Assembly: GCF_039812505.1 (NCBI RefSeq)
Contig: NZ_JBDIAQ010000019.1
Coordinates: 1-37,370 of the forward strand
Direction: 5' to 3'
Source: Intrasporangium_A sp039812505
Lineage (GTDB): Bacteria; Actinomycetota; Actinomycetes; Actinomycetales; Dermatophilaceae
Length of the DNA stretch: 37,370 nucleotides
Shown one piece after another: positions 27,690 through 35,702 of the stretch. How positions within the stretch are numbered: position 1 is the first letter of the stretch; each line of letters opens with the position of its first letter. The translations under genes were made by a program, and so were the position numbers. The notes beneath the pieces were generated by a model. That model had not been told where the DNA came from, did no database searches, and worked only from the letters and a program-made list of their open reading frames with translations.

Positions 27690-28529
27690 TCACATCTCCT
27701 CGTGGGTGGCCGAGTCGCGGTCGGCGAACCCGCCGTCCGGTCTGCTGAGCGCACCGATCGCCGCCAGCTGCGCGTCCGTGAGGGCGAAGCCGAGCACGTC
27801 GAGGTTGGCGGCCTGCCGGGACGGTGTCGCGGACTTCGGCAGCGGCACCGAGCCGAGCTGCAGGTGCCAGCGCAGGACCACCTGCGCGAGGCTCACGTCG
27901 TGCGCGCGCGCTGCCTCGACCAGGGCGGGCTCGTCCAGCGGCTTGCGGTACCGGCCGAACGGACTCCAGGCCTGGGTGCAGATCCCGAGCTGCTCGTGCA
28001 CCCGGCGCTGGTCCGGCCGGGAGAACCACGGGTGCAGCTCGACCTGGTTGACGGCCGGCACCACCCCGGTCGCCTGGATGATCGTGTCGAGGTGCTCCGG
28101 CTTGAAGTTGCTGACGCCGATCGTGCGCACCAGCCCGTCGCGCTGAGCGGTCACGAGGGCGCGCCAGGCCTCCACGTAGCGCCCGCGGCTCGGGTTCGGC
28201 CAGTGGATCAGGGCGATGTCGATCTGCTCCACCCCGAGCAGGCGCGACGACTCGCGCAGCGACTCCAGGGCGAGCTCGTAGGCGTGGTGCCGGCCGGGGA
28301 TCTTGGTCTGCAGCAGGATCTGCTCGCGTGGCACGTCGCTGCGCCGCACCGCCTCGCCGACCTCACGCTCGTTGCGGTAGTTGACCGCGGTGTCGATCAG
28401 CCGGTAGCCGAGGTCGAGCGCCGAGCCGATCGCCGCGACGGCCTCCTCGCCCTTCATCGGGTAGGTGCCGAAGCCCAGGACCGGCAACCTGGTGGCGTCG
28501 TTGAGCTCGATGGTGGGCAGCGTGGTCAC
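27690..28529 (-). CDS. Aldo/keto reductase
   Basis: A 279-residue NADPH-dependent aldo/keto reductase, probably AKR5-like. The catalytic tetrad is complete: Asp46 and Tyr51 (LIDTAVNYRNE), Lys76 (LLQTKI) and His109 (LIHWPNP). GVSNFKPEHL, NQVELHPWF and LPKSATPSR (cofactor phosphate site) are also present. It should reduce aldehydes or ketones in the cytosol; the substrate is unknown. GTG at 28529 lies 4 nt after the stop of the upstream DUF2332 gene, so the two are probably co-transcribed. Confidence 0.94.
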   Translation of the reverse strand: MTTLPTIELNDATRLPVLGFGTYPMKGEEAVAAIGSALDLGYRLIDTAVNYRNEREVGEAVRRSDVPREQILLQTKIPGRHHAYELALESLRESSRLLGVEQIDIALIHWPNPSRGRYVEAWRALVTAQRDGLVRTIGVSNFKPEHLDTIIQATGVVPAVNQVELHPWFSRPDQRRVHEQLGICTQAWSPFGRYRKPLDEPALVEAARAHDVSLAQVVLRWHLQLGSVPLPKSATPSRQAANLDVLGFALTDAQLAAIGALSRPDGGFADRDSATHEEM

Positions 28530-28533
28530 CGTC

Positions 28534-29718
28534 TCACCGTATGCCGCCGAGTGCCGCCCGGCCCAGTGCGATCCACTCGCCGTGGGGATGGCAGGTACCC
28601 CAGACCTCGGCCGGGACCTCACGCCCGTGGCGCCAGCGCCGGGCGCCCAGGACGGTGCTGTCCGCGGCGAGGGCGCCCGCCTTCGGGACGGGCAGCCCGG
28701 GCACGCACCCGAGGGGTTCCGCCGTGACCCAGCTGACCGCGGCGAACGACCCGGCGACCTGGGCCAGCCGCGCGGCCAGCTCGGCCCGACGCTCCCGTCG
28801 CACGTAGGTCAGGGCCCACGAGCTGAACACCAGCAGGTGGCCGGCCGACCCGTCCGAGGAGCCGGTGCGGGCCAGCGCCTGCTCGACCGTGGCCGCCAGA
28901 TCGTCGACCATGTCACCGGCCCGGAGGGTGGGCGGGTCCGCACGCACCATCGCCAGGGCGGCCCGGAACCGTTCGACCCGCCCGGGGACGTCCGGCCAGA
29001 GGCAGGCCTCGAGCCAGCGCACCGCCGTCTCGTCGCCCAGGTCGACGGGGGCCAGGTCGAGCCCGACCCGCCCGATGATGCGTGGCAGCGCCAGGTCCGG
29101 CAGCGGGCCCGGGGAGCGGTCCTCACCGTGGCAGACCACCGGTGAGGCCGGGTCGCCGACGACCAGCGCGACGCCGCGCCGGTGCAGCTCGACCCGGTAC
29201 CGGTCGACCGCCAGGAGCAGGCCGGCGCTGGCCCCGAGCTCGACCAGCAGCGCCGGCCGGCTCGGCACGTCCCGGGAGGCGAGGGCCAACCCGACCGCGA
29301 CGTAGACGGCCCGGTTCACCTCGTTGGTCTGCGTGCGCCGGGTCGCGATGGTGCGCCGCAGGTCGTCGCGGTTCGCCCGGATCGTGGCCCGCACGTCCGG
29401 CCAGGGATCGCCGGAGGCTACGCCCTCGGGGCCCACGACGCTGGCGTACCACCGGGCGGCGGGCAGGTCGGGTCGTCGAAGCACGAGGTCGTGCAGGGCG
29501 GCGAGCAGGAGCACGGGCCGGGCCTGGCCGGGCTGGGCGTCGAGCAGCAGCGCCGCCGCCTCCGAGTCGTCGGCCAGGCCGAGGCAGATCGCCCGGTAGA
29601 GGGGAAGGTTCGCGTAGTCCCGGGCGAACCGGGCGAAGTCGGCCCGGATCTCGTCGACCCGGGCTCGCTCGGCGGCATCGGAGGGCTGAGCCGGCACATC
29701 TGCCAGCGTAGGTGCCAT
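28534..29718 (-). CDS. DUF2332 family protein
   Basis: A 394-residue protein of the actinobacterial DUF2332 family, function unknown. Recognisable parts are the N-terminal FARFARDYANLPLYRAICLGLADD, the Asn/Arg-rich TQTNEVNRAVYVAVGLAL, the LVELGASAGLLLAVDRYRV segment, which resembles a nucleotide- or SAM-binding loop (ELGASAGL), and a C-terminal CHPHGEWIALG. The GASAGLLL region suggests a methyltransferase-like fold, but this is an inference. The aldo/keto reductase gene follows immediately. Confidence 0.85.
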   Translation of the reverse strand: MAPTLADVPAQPSDAAERARVDEIRADFARFARDYANLPLYRAICLGLADDSEAAALLLDAQPGQARPVLLLAALHDLVLRRPDLPAARWYASVVGPEGVASGDPWPDVRATIRANRDDLRRTIATRRTQTNEVNRAVYVAVGLALASRDVPSRPALLVELGASAGLLLAVDRYRVELHRRGVALVVGDPASPVVCHGEDRSPGPLPDLALPRIIGRVGLDLAPVDLGDETAVRWLEACLWPDVPGRVERFRAALAMVRADPPTLRAGDMVDDLAATVEQALARTGSSDGSAGHLLVFSSWALTYVRRERRAELAARLAQVAGSFAAVSWVTAEPLGCVPGLPVPKAGALAADSTVLGARRWRHGREVPAEVWGTCHPHGEWIALGRAALGGIR

Positions 29719-29742
29719 CCGGGCCTGCGGCGTGCCCGCCGG

Positions 29743-30900
29743 TCACGCCCGCTCGAGCAGGACCATCACCTCGTGGTGCTCCGTCTGCGGGAACATGTCG
29801 AACAGCCGGGCTGCGACCGGTCGCAGCCCGGGCAGCATCGCCAGGTCTGCGGCGAGAGAGCCGACGTTGCAGCTCGAGTAGACGACATGGCGGGCGCTGG
29901 ACCCGGCGACCCAGCGGGCAAGCGGGCTGCCGAGGCCGCGCCGGGGCGGGTTGACGACCACGGCGTCGGGAGCGCTGCGACCGCGCGCGGCCGCCACGTC
30001 GGTGAGGTCGCCGACCGTGAAGCGCAGCCGTCCCGGGACGGCGCCCGACTCGACCAGGGCCCGGGCACTGATCCGGGCACCAGCCACCGCCTCGGGAGCC
30101 ACCTCGATCCCGCAGACCTCGTCAGGTGGTGGCGACCCAACGGTGGCGCAGTGCAGCGCGAACCCGCCCACGCCGCAGAACAGGTCCCAGACGACGCGGG
30201 GCGACACCGCCGCGAGCCACGTCCGGGCCTGGCGGTAGAGGGCCGCCGCCACGGCGGTGTTGGTCTGGAAGAAGCTGTTCGGGCGCAGTTGGAGCACCGC
30301 GTCGTTGACCCGCATCGGCAGCAGCGCTCGCTCCGTCAGCACGATCTCGCGCCGGCCCTCGAGCACCGCCTTGTGCTCCGGCTGGATGTTGAGCGAGACC
30401 ACGGCGGCGGCAGGGATCTCGCGTCGGATCGTCGGCAGGTGCCGACGCAGCAGCGTCTCGTACCGGCGGGACCGGACGACGAAGCGGATCATCACCTCGC
30501 CGTCGGGGGAGTGGGTCAGGATCAGGTGCTTGAGCTCTCCGCGGCGCGCGGGCACGTCGTAGGGCTCGAGGCCCATGGCATCGACGACGTCGGCGACGCG
30601 GGGGAGCACGTCGCCGAGCCCGGGCTCGTACAGGCCGCAGTCGCGCAGGTCGACGCCGGCCCCGAATCCGTCCAGGATCCCGATGCTCACCCGGCCCGGC
30701 CGGCCGCCGACGGCAAGCTTGGCCTTGTTGCGGAAGCGCGACTCGGCGCTGGGGTAGGGGACCAGCCACGCGCCCGGCGCGACGAACTGTGCCAGCGCGC
30801 GACGGCAACGATCCTGCTTGGCGGCCAGCTGAGCGGCATACTCCACGCCCATCAGGGCGCACGAGCGGCACCGTGCGGAGTCGAAGTGGTCGCACTGCAT
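29743..30900 (-). CDS. rlmC: 23S rRNA (uracil-C5)-methyltransferase, RlmC-like
   Basis: A 385-residue RNA m5U methyltransferase. The N terminus has a Fe-S motif with Cys3, Cys11 and Cys14 (CDHFDSARCRSC), with a fourth Cys in LRDCGLYEP. The SAM site is VWDLFCGVGGFALHCA, NPPRRGLG follows, and the catalytic Cys is in VYSSCNVGSLAADL. There is no N-terminal TRAM domain; absence of TRAM and a Cys cluster at residue 3 fit RlmC (U747 of 23S rRNA) rather than RlmD. An in-frame TTG at 30909 is an alternative start, but MQCDHF is the usual N terminus. Confidence 0.92.
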   Translation of the reverse strand: MQCDHFDSARCRSCALMGVEYAAQLAAKQDRCRRALAQFVAPGAWLVPYPSAESRFRNKAKLAVGGRPGRVSIGILDGFGAGVDLRDCGLYEPGLGDVLPRVADVVDAMGLEPYDVPARRGELKHLILTHSPDGEVMIRFVVRSRRYETLLRRHLPTIRREIPAAAVVSLNIQPEHKAVLEGRREIVLTERALLPMRVNDAVLQLRPNSFFQTNTAVAAALYRQARTWLAAVSPRVVWDLFCGVGGFALHCATVGSPPPDEVCGIEVAPEAVAGARISARALVESGAVPGRLRFTVGDLTDVAAARGRSAPDAVVVNPPRRGLGSPLARWVAGSSARHVVYSSCNVGSLAADLAMLPGLRPVAARLFDMFPQTEHHEVMVLLERA

Positions 30901-30964
30901 CGCGCCCAAGGGTATGTCGCCGGGCGACCCCTGGCCGGCACCAGCCGCTCACCCCGAAGCCGAG

Positions 30965-30970
30965 CATAAT
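30965..30970 (+). promoter_or_regulatory. -10 hexamer of the WS/DGAT gene
   Basis: CATAAT is a strong -10 in a GC-rich setting and would start a transcript near 30977, leaving a leader of about 35 nt that contains the GGAGG ribosome binding site. No clear -35 is seen. Confidence 0.45.
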
Positions 30971-31011
30971 GAGCCGTGCTGGCTCGGGCACACCGACTCG
31001 GGAGGACGCAC

Positions 31012-32478
31012 ATGCCGTCGATGAGCAGTACCGAGAGCATCTTCCTGCGCCTCGAACGTGACGGGTACCCGATGGACGTCGCGGGCATCTACCTGCTCGA
31101 GCCCGGCCCGGAGGGACCGTTGCCGCTCGATGACGTCCGCGCGCTGTTCGGCCAGCGGCTGTCCGGCTCGCCGGTCGTGAACCGGATGGTCGCCCACGCG
31201 CCCCTGGGCATCGGCGAGGACCGCTGGACCCAGACGGACTACGTGGACCTCGAGGCGCACGTGCGCCATCGGCACGTCCCGGCACCGGGCGAGCTGTCCG
31301 ACCTCCTGGCGAGCATCCTGGAGATCTCCGGTGAGCCGCTGGACCGGGGCCGGCCGCTCTGGCAGGCCTGGTACCTGACCGGCCTGGCCGACGGGCGAAC
31401 GGCGTTGGTCCTGCGACTGCACCATGCCGTGATCGACGGCATGGGCATGATCGCGCTGCAGCAGCTCCTCTTCGATGCCGCGCCGACCCCGGTAGCCCGC
31501 GATCGCGAGCCGGCGCCGCTGACCGGTCGGGCGCACCCGTCGGTGGTGCGCCGCGCCCTGGTCGAGATACCGAGCCGGGTCGTGGCCAGCACCGCCGCCA
31601 CCCAGCGGCTGCTGGGACGGCTCGTGCCGATCGTGCCGCAGGTGGTGGAGGGCTCGACCCGGCTGCTCGCGGACGCGGCCGGCCAGGTCGGCGCCCTGGC
31701 CCGGGTACCCTTCCGGATCCGGCTGCCCGGCTACGTCCCCTCGCCGACCGACGCACCGCCGGTGACGCTGTTCAACCAGCATGTCAGCGACCCACTCAAG
31801 TCCATGGCGGTGGTCACCCTGCCCTTCGAGCAGGTGCAGTCGGTGCGCCCTCTCGTCGCCGGGGCGACCGTCAACGACGTCCTGCTGGCGCTCGTGACCG
31901 GGGCGATGCGCGACTACCTGGCGGCGCGCGACGACCTGCCCGCCCGGTCGATCCGCACCACGTGCCCGGTCAACGTGCGCACCTCGGGCGAGCAGGGCAC
32001 GCAGGGCAACCACATCACCACGATGTGGGTCGACCTCCCGGTGCACCTGGCCGAACCGGTGGAGCGGCTGGCGGCGGTGCGGGCGAGCTCGGCTGCGGCC
32101 AAGGCGGCCCTGCCCCAGTCGCAGGCCGACTGGGACGCGCTGGCCGACGTCGGCGACCTGCTGCTGCCCGGAATCGTCACCGCCGCGATGGCGTTCGCGG
32201 GAACCAAGGCCTTCACCCTGTTCCCGCCCACCCAGAACCTGACCGTCTCGTCGCTGGCCGGGCCCCGGGAGCCCACCTACCTGGCCACCAGCCGGGTCGC
32301 GAACATCTTTCTGCGCGGCATCGTGTGCCCGCCGATCCACCTGTTCGTCGCCGCCATCACCAACGGACAGCACGTCGATGTCAGCGTCACCACGGTGCGC
32401 CAGCTATGCCCGGACCCGCAGGCTCTGGTCGACGGGATGCGCGTCGAGCTCGACCGGCTGCTCGCCGCCGGCTCCTGA
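31012..32478 (+). CDS. Wax ester synthase/diacylglycerol acyltransferase
   Basis: A 488-residue WS/DGAT-family O-acyltransferase of the condensation-like superfamily. The active-site motif HHxxxDG is intact: His137, His138, Asp142, Gly143 in LRLHHAVIDGMG. Other blocks are PLDRGRPLWQAWYLTGL, ATVNDVLLALVTGAMRDYL, CPVNVRTSG, GNHITTMWVDLPV (the ND and N-x-x-x-T regions of the family) and NLTVSSLAGP. It joins acyl-CoA to a fatty alcohol or diacylglycerol to make wax ester or triacylglycerol storage lipid at the membrane. The ATG at 31012 has GGAGG 6 nt upstream. It is divergent from rlmC and is the last typical core gene before the accessory region. Confidence 0.93.
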   Translation: MPSMSSTESIFLRLERDGYPMDVAGIYLLEPGPEGPLPLDDVRALFGQRLSGSPVVNRMVAHAPLGIGEDRWTQTDYVDLEAHVRHRHVPAPGELSDLLASILEISGEPLDRGRPLWQAWYLTGLADGRTALVLRLHHAVIDGMGMIALQQLLFDAAPTPVARDREPAPLTGRAHPSVVRRALVEIPSRVVASTAATQRLLGRLVPIVPQVVEGSTRLLADAAGQVGALARVPFRIRLPGYVPSPTDAPPVTLFNQHVSDPLKSMAVVTLPFEQVQSVRPLVAGATVNDVLLALVTGAMRDYLAARDDLPARSIRTTCPVNVRTSGEQGTQGNHITTMWVDLPVHLAEPVERLAAVRASSAAAKAALPQSQADWDALADVGDLLLPGIVTAAMAFAGTKAFTLFPPTQNLTVSSLAGPREPTYLATSRVANIFLRGIVCPPIHLFVAAITNGQHVDVSVTTVRQLCPDPQALVDGMRVELDRLLAAGS

Positions 32479-32486
32479 GCCAGGGC

Positions 32487-32501
32487 ACCGGCGGGGCCGG
32501 T
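32487..32501 (+). terminator. Short GC hairpin after the WS/DGAT gene
   Basis: ACCGGC, GGG, GCCGGT: a 6-bp perfect stem with 3-nt loop starting 9 nt after the stop codon. No T tract follows. It is the likely terminator of the acyltransferase transcript. Confidence 0.45.
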
Positions 32502-32554
32502 CGGCCGGTCTCGCGGCGATGGTTCAGCAATCAACTCATTTTGGTGACTTGGAG

Positions 32555-32560
32555 TAGGCT
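32555..32560 (+). promoter_or_regulatory. -10-like hexamer before a hairpin region
   Basis: TAGGCT, the same hexamer used before cmk and the CDP-alcohol phosphatidyltransferase, lies 8 nt before an ATG at 32569 that opens only a 10-codon frame. A transcript from here would run into the inverted repeat at 32627-32679. No -35 is clear. Confidence 0.3.
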
Positions 32561-32626
32561 CGCGGCATATGCTCCAAGGCAAGGCCAGACGGGCACGCTG
32601 AGCACCCGGTGGGCCTGGTGGTGGGG

Positions 32627-32679
32627 GCACAGACAGGCTCGCTGGCTTGGGGGATCGACTCCAACGGGCCTGTCTGTGC
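32627..32679 (+). repeat. 12-bp perfect inverted repeat, large hairpin
   Basis: GCACAGACAGGC at 32627-32638 pairs perfectly with GCCTGTCTGTGC at 32668-32679. The 29-nt loop has an inner stem TTGGGG/CTCCAA (one G-U). The two-tier structure is too elaborate for a chance terminator and may be part of a non-coding RNA or a mobile-element end. Confidence 0.7.
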
Positions 32680-33092
32680 AAGGCCTCGGTGACCGGATCG
32701 CCGCCGCGAGGTGGGGATGCGACAGGAGCCTGGTCAGCCGGCGGGCTCGGCGCCCCCGGCCCGGGGCCGGACGCCAGTGTATCGGTCTTCAGCCCATTTC
32801 GCTGCGGTTGCCTGTGATCTGGAACGTCTCCTGCCTTCGGCTCCGAACCGAGCCGGGGGAGCCGGGTTTGCCTCCGGCGCGCTGCGGCTGCGCGGGCGGG
32901 AGCATCCGGTGCGGCCGCGGCCCACTCGGCCGGACGTTCCGGGGCGGGAACGGAGAGGACGGCGCGGGCGAACAGCTCGCCGGGAGGAACGGACAACTGC
33001 TGCGGTGTGACCGTGACAGCGCACGCTCTGCTCGACGGCTGCCCTGTGGCGCCGACCGCGTCGGCGGTGCGAGATGGCTTCCGTGCCGGGGC

Positions 33093-33188
33093 TTACCGCC
33101 TGGGCCCGGCGGGTGCGTGGACGTACTGCCGCCACACGTATCGCGATGGGATGACGGCGAAGAGGAGAACGACGAGCGTACAGTTCAT
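33093..33188 (-). CDS. Possible 31-residue single-pass membrane peptide
   Basis: ATG to TAA frame encoding a peptide that begins MNCTLVVLLFAVIPSRY and ends in a basic, Pro/Arg-rich tail (AGPRR). A short hydrophobic segment at residues 4-14 is followed by Arg, Trp and Tyr residues, the shape of a small membrane peptide or type I toxin. GAGGTG lies 3 nt before the ATG, slightly close for a ribosome binding site. No homologue is recognised; chance is a real alternative. Confidence 0.25.
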   Translation of the reverse strand: MNCTLVVLLFAVIPSRYVWRQYVHAPAGPRR

Positions 33189-33611
33189 GGCCACCTCGGT
33201 CGTGACGGGTCGTCCGCCCGGCCGTCCACAGCCGTGGGCAGTGCAACCAGGCCGAGTCAGGAGACCTTACACAGCGCCCTCGAACTGGCCTGCCGTCAAG
33301 ACGCTACTGGCCGCCGCGGGAAACATCGAGGACGCCCGAAAGCCAGCGTCTGGACGGCGGCGCTTGCCTCACCGCGCGCGGAGCAGTCGAGCGCCATCAG
33401 TATGCGAAGCTCCGAGGTGGGGCCGGCTGGCCAGCGTCAGATGCTCAGTCTCTGCGCACTCGTGCGCGCAGCTCGCCGGAACAGGCGCCACGCGCCACCC
33501 GGCCTGGGTCACCGACGGCTCGAACGGCCTGCGTATCGTCGGGGGAGTGCGAACCGGGCTCGTTGTGCGGTGAGCGGCATACCGAGTAGCGAACTGTCGT
33601 CGGGCTGCTCG

Positions 33612-33713
33612 GTTGAACCAGTGGAGCGCCAAGTCGGCGACCGCGGCGGGGGCGTCGTCGGTGATGAAGTGCGCCGCGTCGTCGCGCCTGCCGCCGTTCC
33701 GCCCCCCGGCCAA
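33612..33713 (-). pseudogene. C-terminal relic of an alpha/beta hydrolase
   Basis: In one minus frame the translation contains DDAAHFITDDAPAAVADL and then ALHWFN, closely resembling the catalytic-His end of alpha/beta hydrolases (GHF...EAP..VA..L..F). Upstream residues do not continue into a hydrolase fold, and downstream the frame runs on through unrelated Arg/Thr-rich sequence. Only about 30 residues survive, so this is a gene remnant rather than a working gene. Confidence 0.4.
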
Positions 33714-33805
33714 CCGCTCGGAGCGAGCCTCCGGTTGCCGGGTGGGCGATGCCGTGCTGGACTGATCGCGTCATACGGAACTGCACCCAACAGAACGGAA
33801 CCACG

Positions 33806-35167
33806 ATGGCCGACAAGCGATACACCATTACTGTGATCACCGGGACCAGAAGGTTCGCGGACACACGGGCCAAGGTCTACATCACGGTCAACGGCACGCT
33901 GGGCAGCAGCCCGGAGACCCAGCTCGAGGGCGAGTTCGGGCTCGGCAGCACGCGAGAGTTCACGTTCGAGTTCCCCGACCTCGGCAGTCTGAAGACGGTC
34001 GACGTCCGCCAGGACGACTCCGGCACCGCCCCGGCCTGGTTCCTCGGAAAGATCCTCGTCAAGGACAACACCACCAACGCCACCTGGGTCTTCCCCGCTG
34101 ACGAGTGGCTCAGCGACACCGCGACCCACACCCTCGTCGGTGAGCTGATGCAGTCCGGGGGGACCATCTACTACTCCGCCGACCAGATCCACGCCCTGAA
34201 CTCCGACCCGACCGGGACCGTCACGGACGTCAGCGACGTCGTCGTCACCACCAGCTACGTGTACGCGCTGACCCTCTCCGGCGCATGGTTCGTCAAGGCC
34301 GGCGCCGATGCCGTCAACCCCTACCGGCAGATCAGCGGTGTCCCGAAGGTCGACTCCGTCTGGGGCGGCACCGCCTCGGACTACGGTTACGCCATCTCCG
34401 GCGGGAAGGTCTATGGTGCGGCGGCCAACACCGACGGGTTCGAGGTGAGCGACGCGTCCGGGGTGATCAGTCTGGCGACCACCGGTGGTCGGACCTTCGC
34501 GTTGGACTCGCAGGGTCATGTCTACCGAATCCTCGACGGCGAGAAGGCCTTTCATCAGGTGATGTTGGGCACCGACCCGACGACGCCCCTGTCCGACGTG
34601 ACCGCGATCGACGGGAACCAGGGCGGCGGCTACGGATGGGCCATCGCCGGCACCGACATCTACTTCATGCTCGACAACAACCTCGCCTACCTGTCCACGA
34701 CCACCGAGAAGAAGCCCAGCAACCCGGTGTTCCTGTCGATCGGCGCATCCTGGGCGTATGTGCTGGACGAGGACGGCAGCGTCTGGTCCCACTACGCCGC
34801 AGCACCTGGCGACTGGACCCGACTCGTCGGGCTTCCCGGCAAGGCCACCTTCCTCACCTCGCAGCTGGGCACCGACTACGTGTGGGCCATGTCCGAGGGC
34901 GCACCCTACTGGGCCTACTACACCAACGGCTTCGCGAGCGCCAACGCAGGCTCCCTGGCCGGCAGCATCACTCAGCTGTGGGTGGGCGCGAACTACGCGT
35001 ACGTGCGCACCAAGGCCGGCCAGTGGTGGCGCAGCAACCAGCCCTCGACCACCGCCCAGTGGGGTCAGATCACCGGGACGCCACGCAACACGGTCCACAA
35101 GATCGCCACGAACTGGGGCAACTTCGCCTGGGCCATCGCCGACCGCGACATCGCCGACCCGGCCTAG
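33806..35167 (+). CDS. Orphan PLAT-domain plus beta-propeller-like protein
   Basis: A 453-residue protein with no signal peptide or membrane helix. Residues 5-104 form a PLAT/LH2 domain: YTITVITGTRRFADTRAKV, then REFTFEFPDLGSLKTVDVRQD, AWFLGKILVKD and WVFPADEWLSD. PLAT domains are beta-sandwiches that bind lipids or proteins. Residues about 138-450 make about seven repeats of roughly 40 residues, each with a hydrophobic strand plus Tyr/Trp-Ala and a following Gly (YVYALTLSG, YGYAISGGKVY, RTFALDSQGHVY, YGWAIAGTDIY, WAYVLDEDGSVW, YVWAMSEGAPYW, YAYVRTKAGQWW, FAWAIADRD), the pattern of a tectonin/RCC1-like propeller. A binding, lectin-like protein is the simplest view; I cannot name a function. 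A GGAA just upstream of the ATG at 33806 is a weak ribosome binding site. It has no operon partner. Confidence 0.85.
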   Translation: MADKRYTITVITGTRRFADTRAKVYITVNGTLGSSPETQLEGEFGLGSTREFTFEFPDLGSLKTVDVRQDDSGTAPAWFLGKILVKDNTTNATWVFPADEWLSDTATHTLVGELMQSGGTIYYSADQIHALNSDPTGTVTDVSDVVVTTSYVYALTLSGAWFVKAGADAVNPYRQISGVPKVDSVWGGTASDYGYAISGGKVYGAAANTDGFEVSDASGVISLATTGGRTFALDSQGHVYRILDGEKAFHQVMLGTDPTTPLSDVTAIDGNQGGGYGWAIAGTDIYFMLDNNLAYLSTTTEKKPSNPVFLSIGASWAYVLDEDGSVWSHYAAAPGDWTRLVGLPGKATFLTSQLGTDYVWAMSEGAPYWAYYTNGFASANAGSLAGSITQLWVGANYAYVRTKAGQWWRSNQPSTTAQWGQITGTPRNTVHKIATNWGNFAWAIADRDIADPA

Positions 35168-35363
35168 AGGGCCGGACCGCGGGCTGGCCGGGCGCGCGCC
35201 CAACGGTTACTGGATCCCCAGCCACGATCAGCGCCGCGGACGCTGGTGGCGCGGTCCCGGGCGGTGCCCCCGCCCGGGAGCGCGCCCAGGATGCGCTGGC
35301 CGGGCGCCAGCAGCCCGGGGTCAGATCATGGCGCCCGCGGCGACGGCGGGCACCATGACAATC

Positions 35364-35446
35364 TGTCATAATCGAGATTATCGGCACATCGAATTTCCTT
35401 GCAGGCCCCAGCGCGATATTGAACGCCGATAATTTTAATTATGTCA
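35364..35446. repeat. Nested palindromes in an AT-rich island
   Basis: ATAATC-GA-GATTAT (35368-35381) and ATAATT-TT-AATTAT (35429-35442) are each perfect palindromes. Their extended 22-bp surroundings, 35364-35385 and 35425-35446, are inverted copies of one another with 18 of 22 positions identical, across a 39-nt spacer. The AT content is far above the rest of the window. Confidence 0.8.
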
Positions 35447-35513
35447 GCATGGCACTCTCGGGTTGCCGATCCTTCGGACAGCCGGCCGTACCTGACCTGA
35501 TCATGTCCGTCAG

Positions 35514-35585
35514 TTCTCATCCCATCGTGACGCAGTCTCACCGTTCGTGACGCACGGCGTGGTTTGTCTCATCCGTCGTGACGCC
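35514..35585. repeat. Three ~20-bp direct repeats ending CGTGACGC
   Basis: CGTGACGC occurs at 35526-35533, 35546-35553 and 35577-35584, each preceded by TCTCATCCC, TCTCACCGT or TCTCATCCG-like sequence. Steps are 20 and 31 nt. Such clustered subterminal repeats are typical of transposase-binding ends of insertion sequences or of iteron-like protein sites. Confidence 0.7.
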
Positions 35586-35637
35586 ACACCACCTCCCGCA
35601 GACGTTGGCCGAGCTCCGCGAACGCCAGGTCACGCCA

Positions 35638-35669
35638 GTTGCCGACAACACCGGCACATCATCGGCAAC
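35638..35669. repeat. 8-bp inverted repeat upstream of the serine recombinase
   Basis: GTTGCCGA at 35638-35645 and TCGGCAAC at 35662-35669 with a 16-nt centre. It may be a recombination subsite or a hairpin; the left arm sequence also occurs at 35462-35469. Confidence 0.6.
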
Positions 35670-35702
35670 GCTAGGTTTGCAGGACGTAGAATAAGTGACG
35701 GC

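Larger units (their letters stand above)
32479..33805. other. 1.3-kb low-coding region
   Basis: Every open frame here has Arg-rich or Pro-rich, non-conserved translations, and none has the strong third-position GC pattern of the neighbouring genes. I see only: the short hairpin at 32487-32501, a -10-like TAGGCT at 32555-32560 followed by a 10-codon ORF at 32569-32601, a large inverted repeat at 32627-32679, a possible 31-residue membrane peptide at 33093-33188 on the minus strand, and a C-terminal alpha/beta-hydrolase relic at 33612-33713. The stretch looks like decayed DNA at an island boundary, possibly with a structured RNA. Confidence 0.6.

Noticed and set aside
33007..33573. A 188-codon plus-strand frame
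   Set aside because: Arg-rich, no motif, no ribosome binding site, and codon composition unlike the genuine genes.
31962..33836. A 624-codon plus-strand frame covering the end of the WS/DGAT gene and the empty region
   Set aside because: Arg/Pro/Gly-rich translation, out of frame with the acyltransferase, no motifs, and it runs past unrelated features.
35326..35541. A 71-codon minus-strand gene over the AT-rich palindromes
   Set aside because: No start signal, no conserved motif, and the palindromic DNA explains the unusual composition.
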